NCBI RefSeq assembly: GCF_009827395.1
Contig: NZ_WTYX01000001.1
Coordinates: 997,722 to 1,061,721 of the forward strand
Direction of reading: 5' to 3'
Source: Pontixanthobacter aquaemixtae
Lineage (GTDB): Bacteria > Pseudomonadota > Alphaproteobacteria > Sphingomonadales > Sphingomonadaceae
Length of the DNA stretch: 64,000 nt
Shown here: positions 41,054 to 51,330 of the stretch, one piece after another
How positions within the stretch are numbered: position 1 is the stretch's first letter
Layout: every line of letters begins with the position of its first letter
Made by a program: the position numbers and the translations under genes
Notes under the pieces: generated by a model
What the model was told of the DNA's origin: nothing
What the model saw: the letters and a program-made list of their open reading frames with translations, nothing else
Databases searched by the model: none

Positions 41054-42235
41054 ATGGCATCTGCCGCCTCTTCGCCTGCGCAACCTAAAGACGCGACGGG
41101 AGTCCTCGTTCTGGCTGATGGATCGGTGATCTGGGGCAAAGGCTTTGGCGCCACAGGCGATGCGGTGGGCGAAGTGTGCTTCAACACCAGCATGACCGGC
41201 TATCAGGAAGTGATGACCGATCCGTCCTACGCGGCGCAGATCGTCACCTTTACTTTCCCGCATATCGGCAATGTCGGTGCAAATGGCGAAGATATCGAAG
41301 GGCTGGTCGAAAGCGCGGTTGGCTGCGTGGTGCGCGAGGACGTGACGCCATCGGCCAATTTCCGTGCAGAACAGCAATTCACCGAATGGATGGAAGCCAA
41401 GGGCAAGATCGGCCTGTCGGGCATAGATACCCGCGCGCTGACCCGCCGCATCCGCCTGTCAGGCGCGCCCAATGCGGTGATTGCCCATTCGCCGGATGGC
41501 AAGTTTGATATCCCCGCTTTGCTCAAACGCGCGCAGGAATGGGCCGGGCTGGAAGGTATGGATCTGGCGCAGCGGGTTAGCCGCGCGGATCAGGAAAGCT
41601 GGGAAGGCGGCTATTGGACTTTGGGCAAGGGCTATGGGCGCGCTGCGCGTGATGCCACGCCGCACGTTGTCGCCATCGATTACGGCGCAAAGGACAATAT
41701 CTTCCGCAATCTGGTGAAGGCCGGCGCGCGGGTGACGGTAGTTCCGGCCAAGACCAGCTTGGAGGAGATCGAGGCGCTCAAACCCGATGGCGTGTTCCTG
41801 TCCAACGGACCGGGCGATCCGGCAGCGACGGGCGCCTACGCAGTGCCGGTGATCAAGGCGCTGCTCGACAAGGATGTGCCTTTGTTCGGCATTTGCCTCG
41901 GCCACCAGATGCTTGCGCTGGCGGCGGGCGCAAAGACCACCAAAATGCACCAAGGCCATCGCGGCGCAAACCATCCGGTCCAGCGCGTTGGAGAAGGTTG
42001 GGGCGAAACCACTGGCCTCGTCGAAATCACCAGCATGAACCACGGTTTCGCTGTCGATGGCGAGACTTTACCCGATGGCGTCGAGGAAACGCATGTCAGC
42101 CTTTTCGATGGCAGCAATTGCGGCATCGCGGTGAAGGGCAAACGCGCGTTCGGCGTCCAATACCACCCCGAGGCCAGCCCCGGCCCGCAAGACAGCTTCT
42201 ACCTGTTCGAGAAGTTTGTTGGAGGCTTGGGGTGA
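41054..42235 (+). CDS. carA: Carbamoyl phosphate synthase small subunit
   Basis: A 393-residue glutamine amidotransferase subunit for carbamoyl phosphate (pyrimidine and arginine synthesis). The N-terminal domain contains GEVCFNTSMTGYQEVMTDPSYAAQIVTFTFPHIGNVG. The class I amidotransferase triad is in PLFGICLGHQMLALA (Cys nucleophile) and VQYHPEASPGP (His, Glu). Its stop codon overlaps the GTG of a small lipoprotein gene; carB begins 847 bases further on because of the intervening insertion. Confidence 0.97.
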   Translation: MASAASSPAQPKDATGVLVLADGSVIWGKGFGATGDAVGEVCFNTSMTGYQEVMTDPSYAAQIVTFTFPHIGNVGANGEDIEGLVESAVGCVVREDVTPSANFRAEQQFTEWMEAKGKIGLSGIDTRALTRRIRLSGAPNAVIAHSPDGKFDIPALLKRAQEWAGLEGMDLAQRVSRADQESWEGGYWTLGKGYGRAARDATPHVVAIDYGAKDNIFRNLVKAGARVTVVPAKTSLEEIEALKPDGVFLSNGPGDPAATGAYAVPVIKALLDKDVPLFGICLGHQMLALAAGAKTTKMHQGHRGANHPVQRVGEGWGETTGLVEITSMNHGFAVDGETLPDGVEETHVSLFDGSNCGIAVKGKRAFGVQYHPEASPGPQDSFYLFEKFVGGLG

Positions 42236-42510
42236 GACAAAATTCGCTCCCTGTTCCCTCTCTGTTGCTATCGGTTGGCCTAATTTCCTGCACGGCAGGT
42301 GGCGAAGAATTGTCCGATCATAGAACCGAGGCTGTCCTCGAACAAATTGCTGCCGAATGCGAACTTGGAGGGTACCTTCTTGTTATTGATGGCGACAGTG
42401 TCGTGGTGACTGCGCGCGCGGAGATCCGGCAATTGCCACTCGAACACAAGAAATATGAATGCGCTGCTCGGTTCGTAAACGAACGCCTAGGTCAGAAGAT
42501 AGGTTCCTAA
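42232..42510 (+). CDS. Small lipoprotein between carA and carB
   Basis: A 92-residue protein. The GTG start overlaps the carA stop (GTGA) and is preceded by GGAGG, a good Shine-Dalgarno. A hydrophobic signal segment (LPVPSLLLSVGLIS) ends in the lipobox LISC. The mature part is acidic with two Cys residues (AECELGG, KKYECAARF) and reads ELSDHRTEAVLEQIAAECELGGYLLVIDGDSVVVTA. The TAA stop overlaps the ATG of the carB 5' remnant. The function is unknown. It is translationally coupled to carA. Confidence 0.7.
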   Translation: MRQNSLPVPSLLLSVGLISCTAGGEELSDHRTEAVLEQIAAECELGGYLLVIDGDSVVVTARAEIRQLPLEHKKYECAARFVNERLGQKIGS

Positions 42511-42593
42511 TGCCGAAACGCACTGACATTTCCTCAGCTGCCGTGAACTCCCTTCCCCTTGGGGAAGGGTTGGGGATGGGGGGTCGGCGGTGA
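42510..42593 (+). pseudogene. Remnant or copy of the carB 5' end
   Basis: ATG at 42510 overlaps the lipoprotein stop as TAATG. The first nine codons encode MPKRTDISS, identical in protein to the start of the intact carB at 43082. The two DNA copies differ at five positions, all in third codon positions. After codon nine the match ends, and the frame runs into the palindromic repeat before stopping at 42593, giving a 27-codon orphan. This looks like the ancestral carB start, cut off from its gene by the inserted segment. Confidence 0.75.
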
Positions 42594-42655
42594 TTGGGGG
42601 CGAAACCGCTGGCGTCGAGCACCCATCCCCCGGCCCCTTCCCTCAAGGGAAGGGG
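42550..42655. repeat. REPIN-like inverted pair of REP palindromes
   Basis: Left palindrome CCCTTCCCC-TT-GGGGAAGGG (42550-42569) and right palindrome CCCCTTCCCT-CA-AGGGAAGGGG (42634-42655) are both perfect. They are flanked by GGTTGGGGATGGGG and CCCATCCCCCGGCC in inverted orientation, so the whole is an imperfect inverted pair with a 64-base centre. Confidence 0.82.
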
Positions 42656-42661
42656 GGGAAC

Positions 42662-43015
42662 TCAGGGCTCGTTTCTGGCGAGGGCGATTTCTTCGAGGAT
42701 CGCTTCCAGCACGCCATCGGTGTTTTCGAGAATATCGTGGTTCCAGAAGCGGATGACTTGGTAGCCGTGGTCTTCGATAGCCGCACTGCGCGCTGCGTCT
42801 GTTTTGCTCTCCGAGTGTTGTCCGCCATCGCATTCGATCGCCAACCGCAGGCTACGGCAAGCGAAGTCGACGATGTAGATGCCAATCGGAAATTGTCGTG
42901 TGAACTTCACACCACCGAGTTGGCTGGCGCGGAGGTGGGACCAAAGCACGCGTTCAGCGTCGGTTGCGTTGCTGCGCAGCTTTCGCGATATGCCGGTCAA
43001 TCGCTTTTTCGTCAT
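42662..43015 (-). CDS. DUF559 family (Vsr-like) putative endonuclease
   Basis: A 117-residue DUF559 protein from the ATG of MTKKRLTGI; a TTG seven codons further upstream is also possible. The fold's signatures are NATDAERVLWSHLRASQLGGVKFTRQFPIGIYIVDFACRSLRLAIECDGGQHSESKTDAARSAAIEDHGYQVIRFWNHDIL, which place the PD-(D/E)XK-like residues at VDFAC (Asp), IECDG (Glu) and RFWNHDIL near the end, as in very-short-patch repair endonucleases. It is antisense to carAB and bracketed by REP-like palindromes; its stop codon abuts the right arm of the inverted pair. The biological role of DUF559 proteins is unproven. Confidence 0.85.
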   Translation of the reverse strand: MTKKRLTGISRKLRSNATDAERVLWSHLRASQLGGVKFTRQFPIGIYIVDFACRSLRLAIECDGGQHSESKTDAARSAAIEDHGYQVIRFWNHDILENTDGVLEAILEEIALARNEP

Positions 43016-43025
43016 ACGCCGTACA

Positions 43026-43058
43026 CCCACACCCAACCCTCTCCCTCAAGGAAGAGGG
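43026..43058. repeat. Third REP-like palindrome beside the DUF559 gene
   Basis: CCCTCTCCCT-CA-AGGAAGAGGG (43037-43058) is a palindrome with one mismatch, preceded by CCCACACCCAACCC. Its flank and orientation match the right arm of the 42550-42655 pair. It lies upstream of the DUF559 start on the DUF559 strand, 23 bases before carB. Confidence 0.7.
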
Positions 43059-43081
43059 CTTTAGTAGCGAAGTCAGTCTAA

Positions 43082-46000
43082 ATGCCCAAACGTACCGACA
43101 TCTCCTCCATCCTCGTCATTGGCGCTGGTCCCATTATTATCGGGCAGGCGTGCGAGTTTGATTATTCCGGCACGCAGGCGATCAAGGCGCTGAAGGAGGA
43201 GGGCTATCGCGTCATCCTCGTCAATTCCAATCCGGCCACGATTATGACCGATCCGGAATTTGCGGATGCGACTTATATCGAGCCGATTACGCCCGAAATC
43301 GTTGCCAAGATTATCGAGAAGGAACGCCCCGATGCGGTGCTTCCAACAATGGGTGGGCAGACGGCGCTGAACTGCGCGTTGTCGCTCGAGAGCATGGGCG
43401 TGCTGGAGAAATTCGGGGTCCAGATGATCGGCGCGGATGCGGAAGCCATCGACAAGGCCGAGGACCGCCAGAAATTCCGCGACGCGATGGACAAAATCGG
43501 CCTCGAAAGCGCGCGCAGCGGTGTCGCGCATTCGGTTGAAGAAGCGCAGGAAATCGTCAAGCGCACGGGCCTCCCCAGCATCATTCGCCCCAGCTTCACG
43601 CTTGGCGGAACCGGCGGGGGGATTGCCTATAACAAGGCCGAATTCGAACGGATTGTGCGCGAAGGGCTCGATGCCTCGCCTACCACCGAGGTTCTGATCG
43701 AGGAATCGCTGCTCGGGTGGAAAGAATATGAGATGGAAGTCGTCCGCGACCGGGCGGACAATTGCATCATCATCTGCAGTATCGAGAATGTCGATCCGAT
43801 GGGCGTGCATACGGGCGACAGCATTACCGTCGCCCCCGCGATGACGTTGACCGATAAAGAATACCAGATCATGCGCAATGCCAGCATCGCGGTGCTGCGT
43901 GAGATTGGCGTCGAAACGGGCGGATCGAATGTGCAGTTTGCGGTCAATCCGAAGGATGGCCGCTTGATCGTGATCGAAATGAATCCGCGTGTTTCGCGGA
44001 GCTCTGCCTTGGCTTCCAAAGCCACCGGCTTCCCCATTGCGCGCGTCGCGGCGAAGCTGGCGGTGGGCTATACGCTCGATGAAATTACCAACGAGATCAC
44101 CGGCGCTACACCGGCGAGTTTCGAGCCCACGATTGACTACGTGGTCACAAAGATCCCGCGTTTTGCCTTCGAGAAATTCAAAGGCGCAAAAGACGAGCTT
44201 GCCACCGCGATGAAATCGGTCGGCGAAGTGATGGCCATTGGCCGCAACTTCCAGGAGAGTATGCAGAAGGCACTGCGCGGTCTCGAAACCGATCTCGACG
44301 GATTTAACCGTGTCGCCGATTTGCAAGGCGCCAGCCGCGATGTGGTGACCGGATCGCTGTCCAAGCGGTCACCGGACCGTATCCTAAAAGTCGCCCAGGC
44401 TTTGCGCGAGGGATTGAGCGTGGAGGATATCAACCAGATCACCGGCTATGATCTGTGGTTCCTTCGCCAGATCGAAGGCATTATCGACGCGGAGAAAGAC
44501 GTTGCCGAAAACGGCCTGCCGAATGATGCGGCGGGACTGCGCAGGCTGAAAGCGATGGGCTTTTCCGACAAGCGGCTTGCGACTTTGGCGGTGCGTTCGG
44601 TCGGTGTCGCAGGCGGCATGGGCGAAACGCAGGCGAAACGTTCCGGCTTGCTCCACGATGCGCTGCAGGCAATGGCAGGTGCAACATCCGAACAGGAAGT
44701 GCGCGAATTGCGCCGCAAGCTGGGCGTGTTGCCGGTCTTCAAGCGGATCGATAGCTGCGCCGCTGAGTTCGAAGCGATTACGCCCTATATGTACTCGACC
44801 TATGAGGCGCCCAGCTTCGGCGAGCCGGAGGACGAGGCTGATCCATCCGACCGTAAGAAAGTCGTCATTTTGGGCGGCGGTCCGAACAGGATCGGGCAGG
44901 GCATCGAGTTCGATTATTGCTGCGTCCACGCCTGCTTCGCGCTGGCCGAGGTCGGATATGAAACGATCATGATCAATTGCAATCCGGAAACGGTTTCGAC
45001 CGATTATGACACCTCCGACAGGCTCTACTTCGAGCCGCTGACGGTGGAAGATGTGTTCGAAATCCTCCGCGTCGAACAATCGAATGGCGAATTGGCCGGG
45101 GTTATCGTCCAGTTCGGCGGAATGACTCCGCTGAAACTGGCACAAGGGCTGGAAGACGAAGGCATTCCGATCCTTGGCACCAGCCCCGATGCGATTGACC
45201 TGGCCGAAGACCGCGAGCGTTTCGCGAAGCTGGTCAACAAACTTGATCTGAAACAGCCGGAGAATGGCATCGCCTATAGCCGCGATGAAGCCGCCGCTGT
45301 GGCCGCCTCTATCGGCTATCCCGTGCTGCTGCGCCCGTCCTATGTCCTGGGCGGCCGCGCGATGGAAATCGTCGATAGCGAGGCGCAGCTGGATGATTAT
45401 ATCAAGACGGCTGTGAACGTGTCGGGCGACAGCCCCGTTTTGGTCGATCAATATCTGCGCGATGCGATCGAATGCGATGTCGATGTGCTGTGCGATGGTG
45501 ATCAAGTCGTGGTTGCCGGCGTGATGCAGCATATCGAGGAAGCCGGGGTCCATTCGGGCGATAGCGCCTGCACGATCCCGCCTTATTCGCTGCCTGCCGA
45601 TATCGTAGAGGAAATGGAACGCCAATCCGAAGCGCTGGCGATGGCGCTGGGCGTGCAGGGGCTGATGAATGTCCAATTCGCGGTGAAAGACGGCGAAGTC
45701 TATCTGATCGAGGTCAATCCGCGCGCGAGCCGGACTGTACCCTTTGTTGCCAAAGCCATCGGGCAACCAGTGGCCAAAATCGCTAGCCGGGTGATGGCGG
45801 GAGAGAAGCTGGAAAGCTTCCCGGCATTCAAACGTGACCTCGACTATATGGCGGTGAAAGAGGCGGTGTTCCCCTTTGGCCGTTTCCCCGGCGCCGATCC
45901 GGTTTTGACACCGGAAATGAAATCGACCGGCGAAGTCATGGGGATCGACAAGGATTTCCCCACCGCCTTCCTCAAATCGCAGTTGGGGGCAGGAGTAACA

Positions 46001-46405
46001 TTGCCCGAAAGCGGAGTGGTTTTCGTGTCGGTAAAGGAAAGCGACAAGCCGATTGTGACCCCCGCGATTAAGACGCTGGTCGAATGCGGCTTTACCATCA
46101 TCGCAACCGGCGGAACGCAGCGCTATCTGAGCGAACAAGGCCTGCCGGTAGAGCGGGTCAACAAAGTCGCCGAAGGGCAGCCGCATATTGTCGACAAGAT
46201 GATCGATGGCGAAGTGGCGCTGGTGATCAACACAACCGAGGGTTGGCAGAGCCTGATCGACAGCAAATCGATCCGTGCAACGGCGCTGGAAATGAAGATT
46301 CCATACTACACCACCGCTGCAGCATCGCTGGCCACGGCAGAGGCAATTCGCTCGGTAAAACCGGCAGCGCTTGAAGTCCGCTCGCTACAAGACTATTATA
46401 GCTGA
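43082..46405 (+). CDS. carB: Carbamoyl phosphate synthase large subunit
   Basis: A 1107-residue CarB with two ATP-grasp halves (the first covers [35 protein letters not shown] and [14 protein letters not shown]; the second [26 protein letters not shown] and [11 protein letters not shown]). An oligomerisation domain lies between them, and an MGS-like allosteric domain ([26 protein letters not shown]) is at the end. It needs CarA for glutamine-derived ammonia. The protein begins MPKRTDISS, the same nine residues as the upstream remnant. About 30 residues longer than E. coli CarB. Confidence 0.97.
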   Translation: MPKRTDISSILVIGAGPIIIGQACEFDYSGTQAIKALKEEGYRVILVNSNPATIMTDPEFADATYIEPITPEIVAKIIEKERPDAVLPTMGGQTALNCALSLESMGVLEKFGVQMIGADAEAIDKAEDRQKFRDAMDKIGLESARSGVAHSVEEAQEIVKRTGLPSIIRPSFTLGGTGGGIAYNKAEFERIVREGLDASPTTEVLIEESLLGWKEYEMEVVRDRADNCIIICSIENVDPMGVHTGDSITVAPAMTLTDKEYQIMRNASIAVLREIGVETGGSNVQFAVNPKDGRLIVIEMNPRVSRSSALASKATGFPIARVAAKLAVGYTLDEITNEITGATPASFEPTIDYVVTKIPRFAFEKFKGAKDELATAMKSVGEVMAIGRNFQESMQKALRGLETDLDGFNRVADLQGASRDVVTGSLSKRSPDRILKVAQALREGLSVEDINQITGYDLWFLRQIEGIIDAEKDVAENGLPNDAAGLRRLKAMGFSDKRLATLAVRSVGVAGGMGETQAKRSGLLHDALQAMAGATSEQEVRELRRKLGVLPVFKRIDSCAAEFEAITPYMYSTYEAPSFGEPEDEADPSDRKKVVILGGGPNRIGQGIEFDYCCVHACFALAEVGYETIMINCNPETVSTDYDTSDRLYFEPLTVEDVFEILRVEQSNGELAGVIVQFGGMTPLKLAQGLEDEGIPILGTSPDAIDLAEDRERFAKLVNKLDLKQPENGIAYSRDEAAAVAASIGYPVLLRPSYVLGGRAMEIVDSEAQLDDYIKTAVNVSGDSPVLVDQYLRDAIECDVDVLCDGDQVVVAGVMQHIEEAGVHSGDSACTIPPYSLPADIVEEMERQSEALAMALGVQGLMNVQFAVKDGEVYLIEVNPRASRTVPFVAKAIGQPVAKIASRVMAGEKLESFPAFKRDLDYMAVKEAVFPFGRFPGADPVLTPEMKSTGEVMGIDKDFPTAFLKSQLGAGVTLPESGVVFVSVKESDKPIVTPAIKTLVECGFTIIATGGTQRYLSEQGLPVERVNKVAEGQPHIVDKMIDGEVALVINTTEGWQSLIDSKSIRATALEMKIPYYTTAAASLATAEAIRSVKPAALEVRSLQDYYS

Positions 46406-46515
46406 GAAACAAACGACTTTTCCCGACATTCCATCCGGCATCAGTCGCTCCCACAGGGGCGGCACGGCGCGGATTTGTTTTCGGGTTCAAGTGATTAGAT
46501 GGATTGAGAGTGACC

Positions 46516-46983
46516 ATGGATAAGGTTCCAATGCTGGCCGAGGGCTACGAACGGTTGACCGCCGAGCTCAAAGAACTGCGTGCAGAACGTCCGAAAATTG
46601 TCGATGCAATCGAAGAAGCGCGGGCGCATGGCGATCTTTCGGAGAACGCCGAATATCACGCTGCGAAAGAGCGTCAGGGCCAGGTAGAGGCCATGATCGG
46701 TGACATCGAAAGCAAAGTGACTCGCGCACAGATTATCGATCCGAAGACGCTTTCGGGTGACAAGATTGTGTTCGGCGCAACGGTCACGCTGCTTGATGAT
46801 GATGACAAGCCGGTAAAATACCAGATTGTCGGCGAGACAGAGGCGGAGGCGGCAAAAGGCCGTATTTCCTACAGCTCGCCCCTAGGGCGCGCGTTGATCG
46901 GCAAAGATCTGGGTGACGAAGTAGAAGTGACCGTGCCATCGGGCGACAAGTTCTATTTGATCGACAAGATCGAATATATTTAA
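46516..46983 (+). CDS. greA: Transcript cleavage factor GreA
   Basis: A 155-residue GreA from the ATG of [17 protein letters not shown] and TTG codons slightly upstream are alternatives. The N-terminal coiled coil holds the tip residues [30 protein letters not shown] with the acidic pair that reaches the RNA polymerase active site, and the C-terminal FKBP-like domain has [23 protein letters not shown]. Rescues backtracked polymerase. It follows carB by 110 bases and overlaps the convergent GNAT gene by 4. Confidence 0.96.
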   Translation: MDKVPMLAEGYERLTAELKELRAERPKIVDAIEEARAHGDLSENAEYHAAKERQGQVEAMIGDIESKVTRAQIIDPKTLSGDKIVFGATVTLLDDDDKPVKYQIVGETEAEAAKGRISYSSPLGRALIGKDLGDEVEVTVPSGDKFYLIDKIEYI

Positions 46984-47477
46984 TCGCGCGCGGCCGGTAG
47001 CTGGCCAAGCCGCTTTTCCATCGCGAAATTGTGAATGGGCACGCCGTCCAAATCAAAATCACGGCGGCGCACCAGCTCATATCCTGCCCGCTCGAACGCG
47101 GGACGGGCGAGTTCGCTCGCTTCGGTATAGAGGCGCTCGACGCCTAGCGAGCGGGCCTGCGATTCAGCGGTATCGAGCAACTGGTCGGCCAGTCCGCGGC
47201 GCGTGTGCCGGGGATGGCAATACAGCATGTCGAGATGCCCGTCCGGCTCTAGCAGTGCATAGGCGACGGGACGGTCCTGCGCATCGACTGCGACAAAAAC
47301 CATATGTCCGGACAAAACCCGGCTGTGCAATCGCTCGGCGTCACCATGGCGCGCCGCCCAGGCGTCAACCTGTTCTTGCGAGTATCCAGCGCGCCCGACG
47401 GTGTTGATCGCTGCCAGAGTCAGCGAATGGATCGCCCCGGCATCGCTTTCGACATAGTCCCGAATGCGATAGCTCAT
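46980..47477 (-). CDS. GNAT-family N-acetyltransferase
   Basis: A 165-residue GNAT protein from the ATG of [24 protein letters not shown]; 34 upstream codons are open but overlap the DUF4170 gene. The acetyl-CoA site reads [58 protein letters not shown], with the Q/RxxGxG/A-type pattern degenerate as RHTRRGLA. It resembles the YafP-like group. Substrate unknown. Follows the DUF4170 gene by 11 bases. Confidence 0.85.
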   Translation of the reverse strand: MSYRIRDYVESDAGAIHSLTLAAINTVGRAGYSQEQVDAWAARHGDAERLHSRVLSGHMVFVAVDAQDRPVAYALLEPDGHLDMLYCHPRHTRRGLADQLLDTAESQARSLGVERLYTEASELARPAFERAGYELVRRRDFDLDGVPIHNFAMEKRLGQLPAARD

Positions 47478-47488
47478 GGAGCGAGTGA

Positions 47489-47719
47489 TCAGGCGTCTGG
47501 CGTCAGCAATTTGTGCAGCGGAACGATCACATATTTCATTTCGGCATCGTCCACCGTGCGCTGCGCATTTCCGCGCCATGCTTCCACCGCATTGTCATAA
47601 TCGCTGAACACGCCAACAACGTGGACGCTTTCCGGGTCCTGAAATTCCATGGTACGCGGGTCAACAACGCGGCCACCCATAACCAGGTGAAGCGTCTGTT
47701 TGAATTCTGTTTCTTCCAT
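47489..47719 (-). CDS. DUF4170 domain protein
   Basis: A 76-residue protein covering the DUF4170 pattern: LHLVMGGRVVDPRTMEFQDPESVHVVGVFSDYDNAVEAWRGNAQRTVDDAEMKYVIVPLHKLL. This family is small, cytoplasmic and limited mainly to alphaproteobacteria; role unknown. Precedes the GNAT gene on the same strand. Confidence 0.85.
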   Translation of the reverse strand: MEETEFKQTLHLVMGGRVVDPRTMEFQDPESVHVVGVFSDYDNAVEAWRGNAQRTVDDAEMKYVIVPLHKLLTPDA

Positions 47720-47760
47720 GATCGGAACTTTCTACTCTGGGGAGATATGCCGCAGCCCAT

Positions 47761-47797
47761 AAAGAAAATGGCGCGACAGGCAAGCCCGCCGCGCCAT
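47761..47797 (-). terminator. Rho-independent terminator of the stress-envelope cluster
   Basis: On the reverse strand ATGGCGCG-N14-CGCGCCAT is followed directly by TTTTCTTT. It lies 23 bases after the stop codon of the gene at 47820 and closes the four-gene unit that starts at 49698. Confidence 0.8.
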
Positions 47798-47819
47798 CAG
47801 CTGTAGCATTTGGAATTGG

Positions 47820-48323
47820 TCAGGGGCGCGAACGGAGACGCAAATCGCGGACAGTCCTTCCGGCTTTTTTGCCGGCTTCGCGAGTGAGCGACTTTGCTGC
47901 AGCGGCGGCGTTTCCGCCTCTGAAGCTGGCTTTGCGCTTTAGCTCACCGGCATTGTCATTGATCGCATCGCCCAAATCCTCGATCTTGTCTTTGCCCAAC
48001 TGGGTGAGGTCGCTGGCCGCGTCGATCAGGCCGGTAGCGTAGGCCATGCCCAGCTCGGCTGCGTAGCTTGCAAACTTGCTGGCATTTTCGCCTGCGGCTT
48101 TGCCCGCACGGCGTCCCGGTTTGGTCATCGCGCCAATCGCAAGACCCAGAACGGCCACACCCGCGAGCGTGGCAAAGGGATGTTCTTTCACGAAATCGGT
48201 TGCCTTCTTGCTTGCGTCGCGCGCGATATCACCGATCGAACGGTCGGCATTGCGTTGCTCCGCAGCTTCGATCTTGGCCTTGAGTGCCTGGCGTTTCTCG
48301 TCACCTGAAGTGGCTTTGGTCAT
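47820..48323 (-). CDS. YqjD/DUF883-like membrane-anchored protein
   Basis: A 167-residue protein. A charged N-terminal helix (MTKATSGDEKRQALKAKIEAAEQRNADRSIGDIARDASKKATDFVKEHPFATLAGVAVLGLAIGAM) includes the KEHPFATLAGVAVLGLAIG membrane helix that is typical of ElaB/YqjD-type proteins, which tether ribosomes or sit in the inner membrane in stationary phase. The C-terminal half is lysine/alanine-rich (AKSLTREAGKKAGRTVRDLR) and may bind nucleic acid or acidic partners. Last gene of the cluster; function inferred only by fold similarity. Confidence 0.68.
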   Translation of the reverse strand: MTKATSGDEKRQALKAKIEAAEQRNADRSIGDIARDASKKATDFVKEHPFATLAGVAVLGLAIGAMTKPGRRAGKAAGENASKFASYAAELGMAYATGLIDAASDLTQLGKDKIEDLGDAINDNAGELKRKASFRGGNAAAAAKSLTREAGKKAGRTVRDLRLRSRP

Positions 48324-48367
48324 TTGGGGGAACTCCTGAATTAGAATCTATGTGAGGACCGCTGCGA

Positions 48368-48715
48368 TTAGTCCGCGCTGTCTTCGTGGGGGTTGGCGTC
48401 AGTTTGTGCATCCAAGGCAGTCTGATCATCGCCTACTTCTTCGTCGCTGAACAATGCCATAATGGGATTGCGCGCAAACCACAGCACGATCGCGGCAATT
48501 AAAGTGGTTAGCACGCCCTTGTTGCTGTCCGCCGCTTCCACCGCCTCGTCAAACACATCGACCGCACCTTCGGACATGCGCGTTGCGAAGCGCGATCCGA
48601 TGCTTTTGGCACTGAAGTCAGCTTTGACGTGGCTGATATCGGCTTTGACCAGCTCCAGCGCAGCATCGCGCAAGATCCGGTCTTCGCGCAATTGGCGCTC
48701 CAGCTCCGCGCTCAT
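48368..48715 (-). CDS. Small single-span membrane protein of the stress cluster
   Basis: A 115-residue protein. Residues 1-60 form a basic amphipathic helix (LERQLREDRILRDAALELVKADISHVKADFSAKSIGSRF). One membrane helix follows (NKGVLTTLIAAIVLWFARNPIMALF), and the tail is acidic (SDEEVGDDQTALDAQTDANPHEDSAD). It resembles DUF3618-like proteins found beside phage-holin-like genes in alphaproteobacteria. Its ATG overlaps the stop of the holin-family gene. Confidence 0.62.
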   Translation of the reverse strand: MSAELERQLREDRILRDAALELVKADISHVKADFSAKSIGSRFATRMSEGAVDVFDEAVEAADSNKGVLTTLIAAIVLWFARNPIMALFSDEEVGDDQTALDAQTDANPHEDSAD

Positions 48716-49143
48716 TTGCCGTCATCCTGAAATACACCCGCTGCCTTGGAAAAGCGCTTCTTGGCAGCAAACCCGAAGATTACGACGCCGAGCAGCAGAA
48801 CCGCAACAACGGCCAAAGTGGCCCACAAAGGCCCGATGTGCGGGGCGAGCGTCAAGACCACTCCGACCACAAGCCCGATCAGTGCCAGATGCAAAAACGC
48901 AAGGGCAGCAAGGGCAAATCCGATGCCTGACTTTCCATTGCCCGCAACATAAGACAGCCGTGTTTTCTGATAAGCCAGCTCTGCCTCGACATAGGTTTTA
49001 CCATCGTCAATCAGAGCATCAATGTCTTCGGACAACGAGCGTTCCGGACCAGAACCTTCCGCTGCCAGATCGATTTGTTCGATCTCGTCATCGAAAGATT
49101 CCAGTTCCGTATCCCGACTAGACGGCACGTCAGTGTCGAGCAT
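48712..49143 (-). CDS. Phage-holin-superfamily 6 membrane protein (DUF1469-like)
   Basis: A 143-residue protein with an acidic N-terminal half followed by the two-helix DUF1469/YqjE-like core: SEDIDALIDDGKTYVEAELAYQKTRLSYVAGNGKSGIGFALAALAFLHLALIGLVVGVVLTLAP…LWATLAVVAVLLLGVVIFGFAAKKRF. In enterobacteria YqjC-YqjD-YqjE form a stress-induced inner-membrane set, and this cluster has the same logic. Not a phage lysis gene: no endolysin or phage genes lie nearby. Confidence 0.75.
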   Translation of the reverse strand: MLDTDVPSSRDTELESFDDEIEQIDLAAEGSGPERSLSEDIDALIDDGKTYVEAELAYQKTRLSYVAGNGKSGIGFALAALAFLHLALIGLVVGVVLTLAPHIGPLWATLAVVAVLLLGVVIFGFAAKKRFSKAAGVFQDDGK

Positions 49144-49170
49144 GTCGTTCAGCCCCCCTGCCTACGGCGC

Positions 49171-51159
<1,989 letters not shown>

Positions 51160-51330
51160 TTTTTGTCAGCATCGCTGACCGCCAATAGGACAATCGCAGC
51201 CGTGCACTGCAAGCGCGGCAAGGAGCTCTGTCGCCCGCACCTTTGGGATGGGCTGGGAGAAACTGCTGTAACATTGGCAATTGAAAGCGTGCCGAACTCG
51301 CCATAGGGTTGCACCCGAAAGGCAGGCCGT

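Noticed and set aside
43073-46186. Two long reverse-strand reading frames of 417 and 600 codons inside carB
   Set aside because: They are antisense to a complete CarB with all motifs. The mirrored codon bias of GC-rich carB keeps the opposite frame open; no motifs or start signals were seen.
48712-49143. Holin-like gene taken as a prophage remnant
   Set aside because: There are no phage structural, lysis or integrase genes nearby. The DUF1469-like pattern and the EcfG promoter fit a host stress gene.
51160-51182. Hairpin GTCAGC-ATC-GCTGAC after eno as a terminator
   Set aside because: The stem has only six pairs and no T-run follows it on either strand, so I left it out of the feature list.
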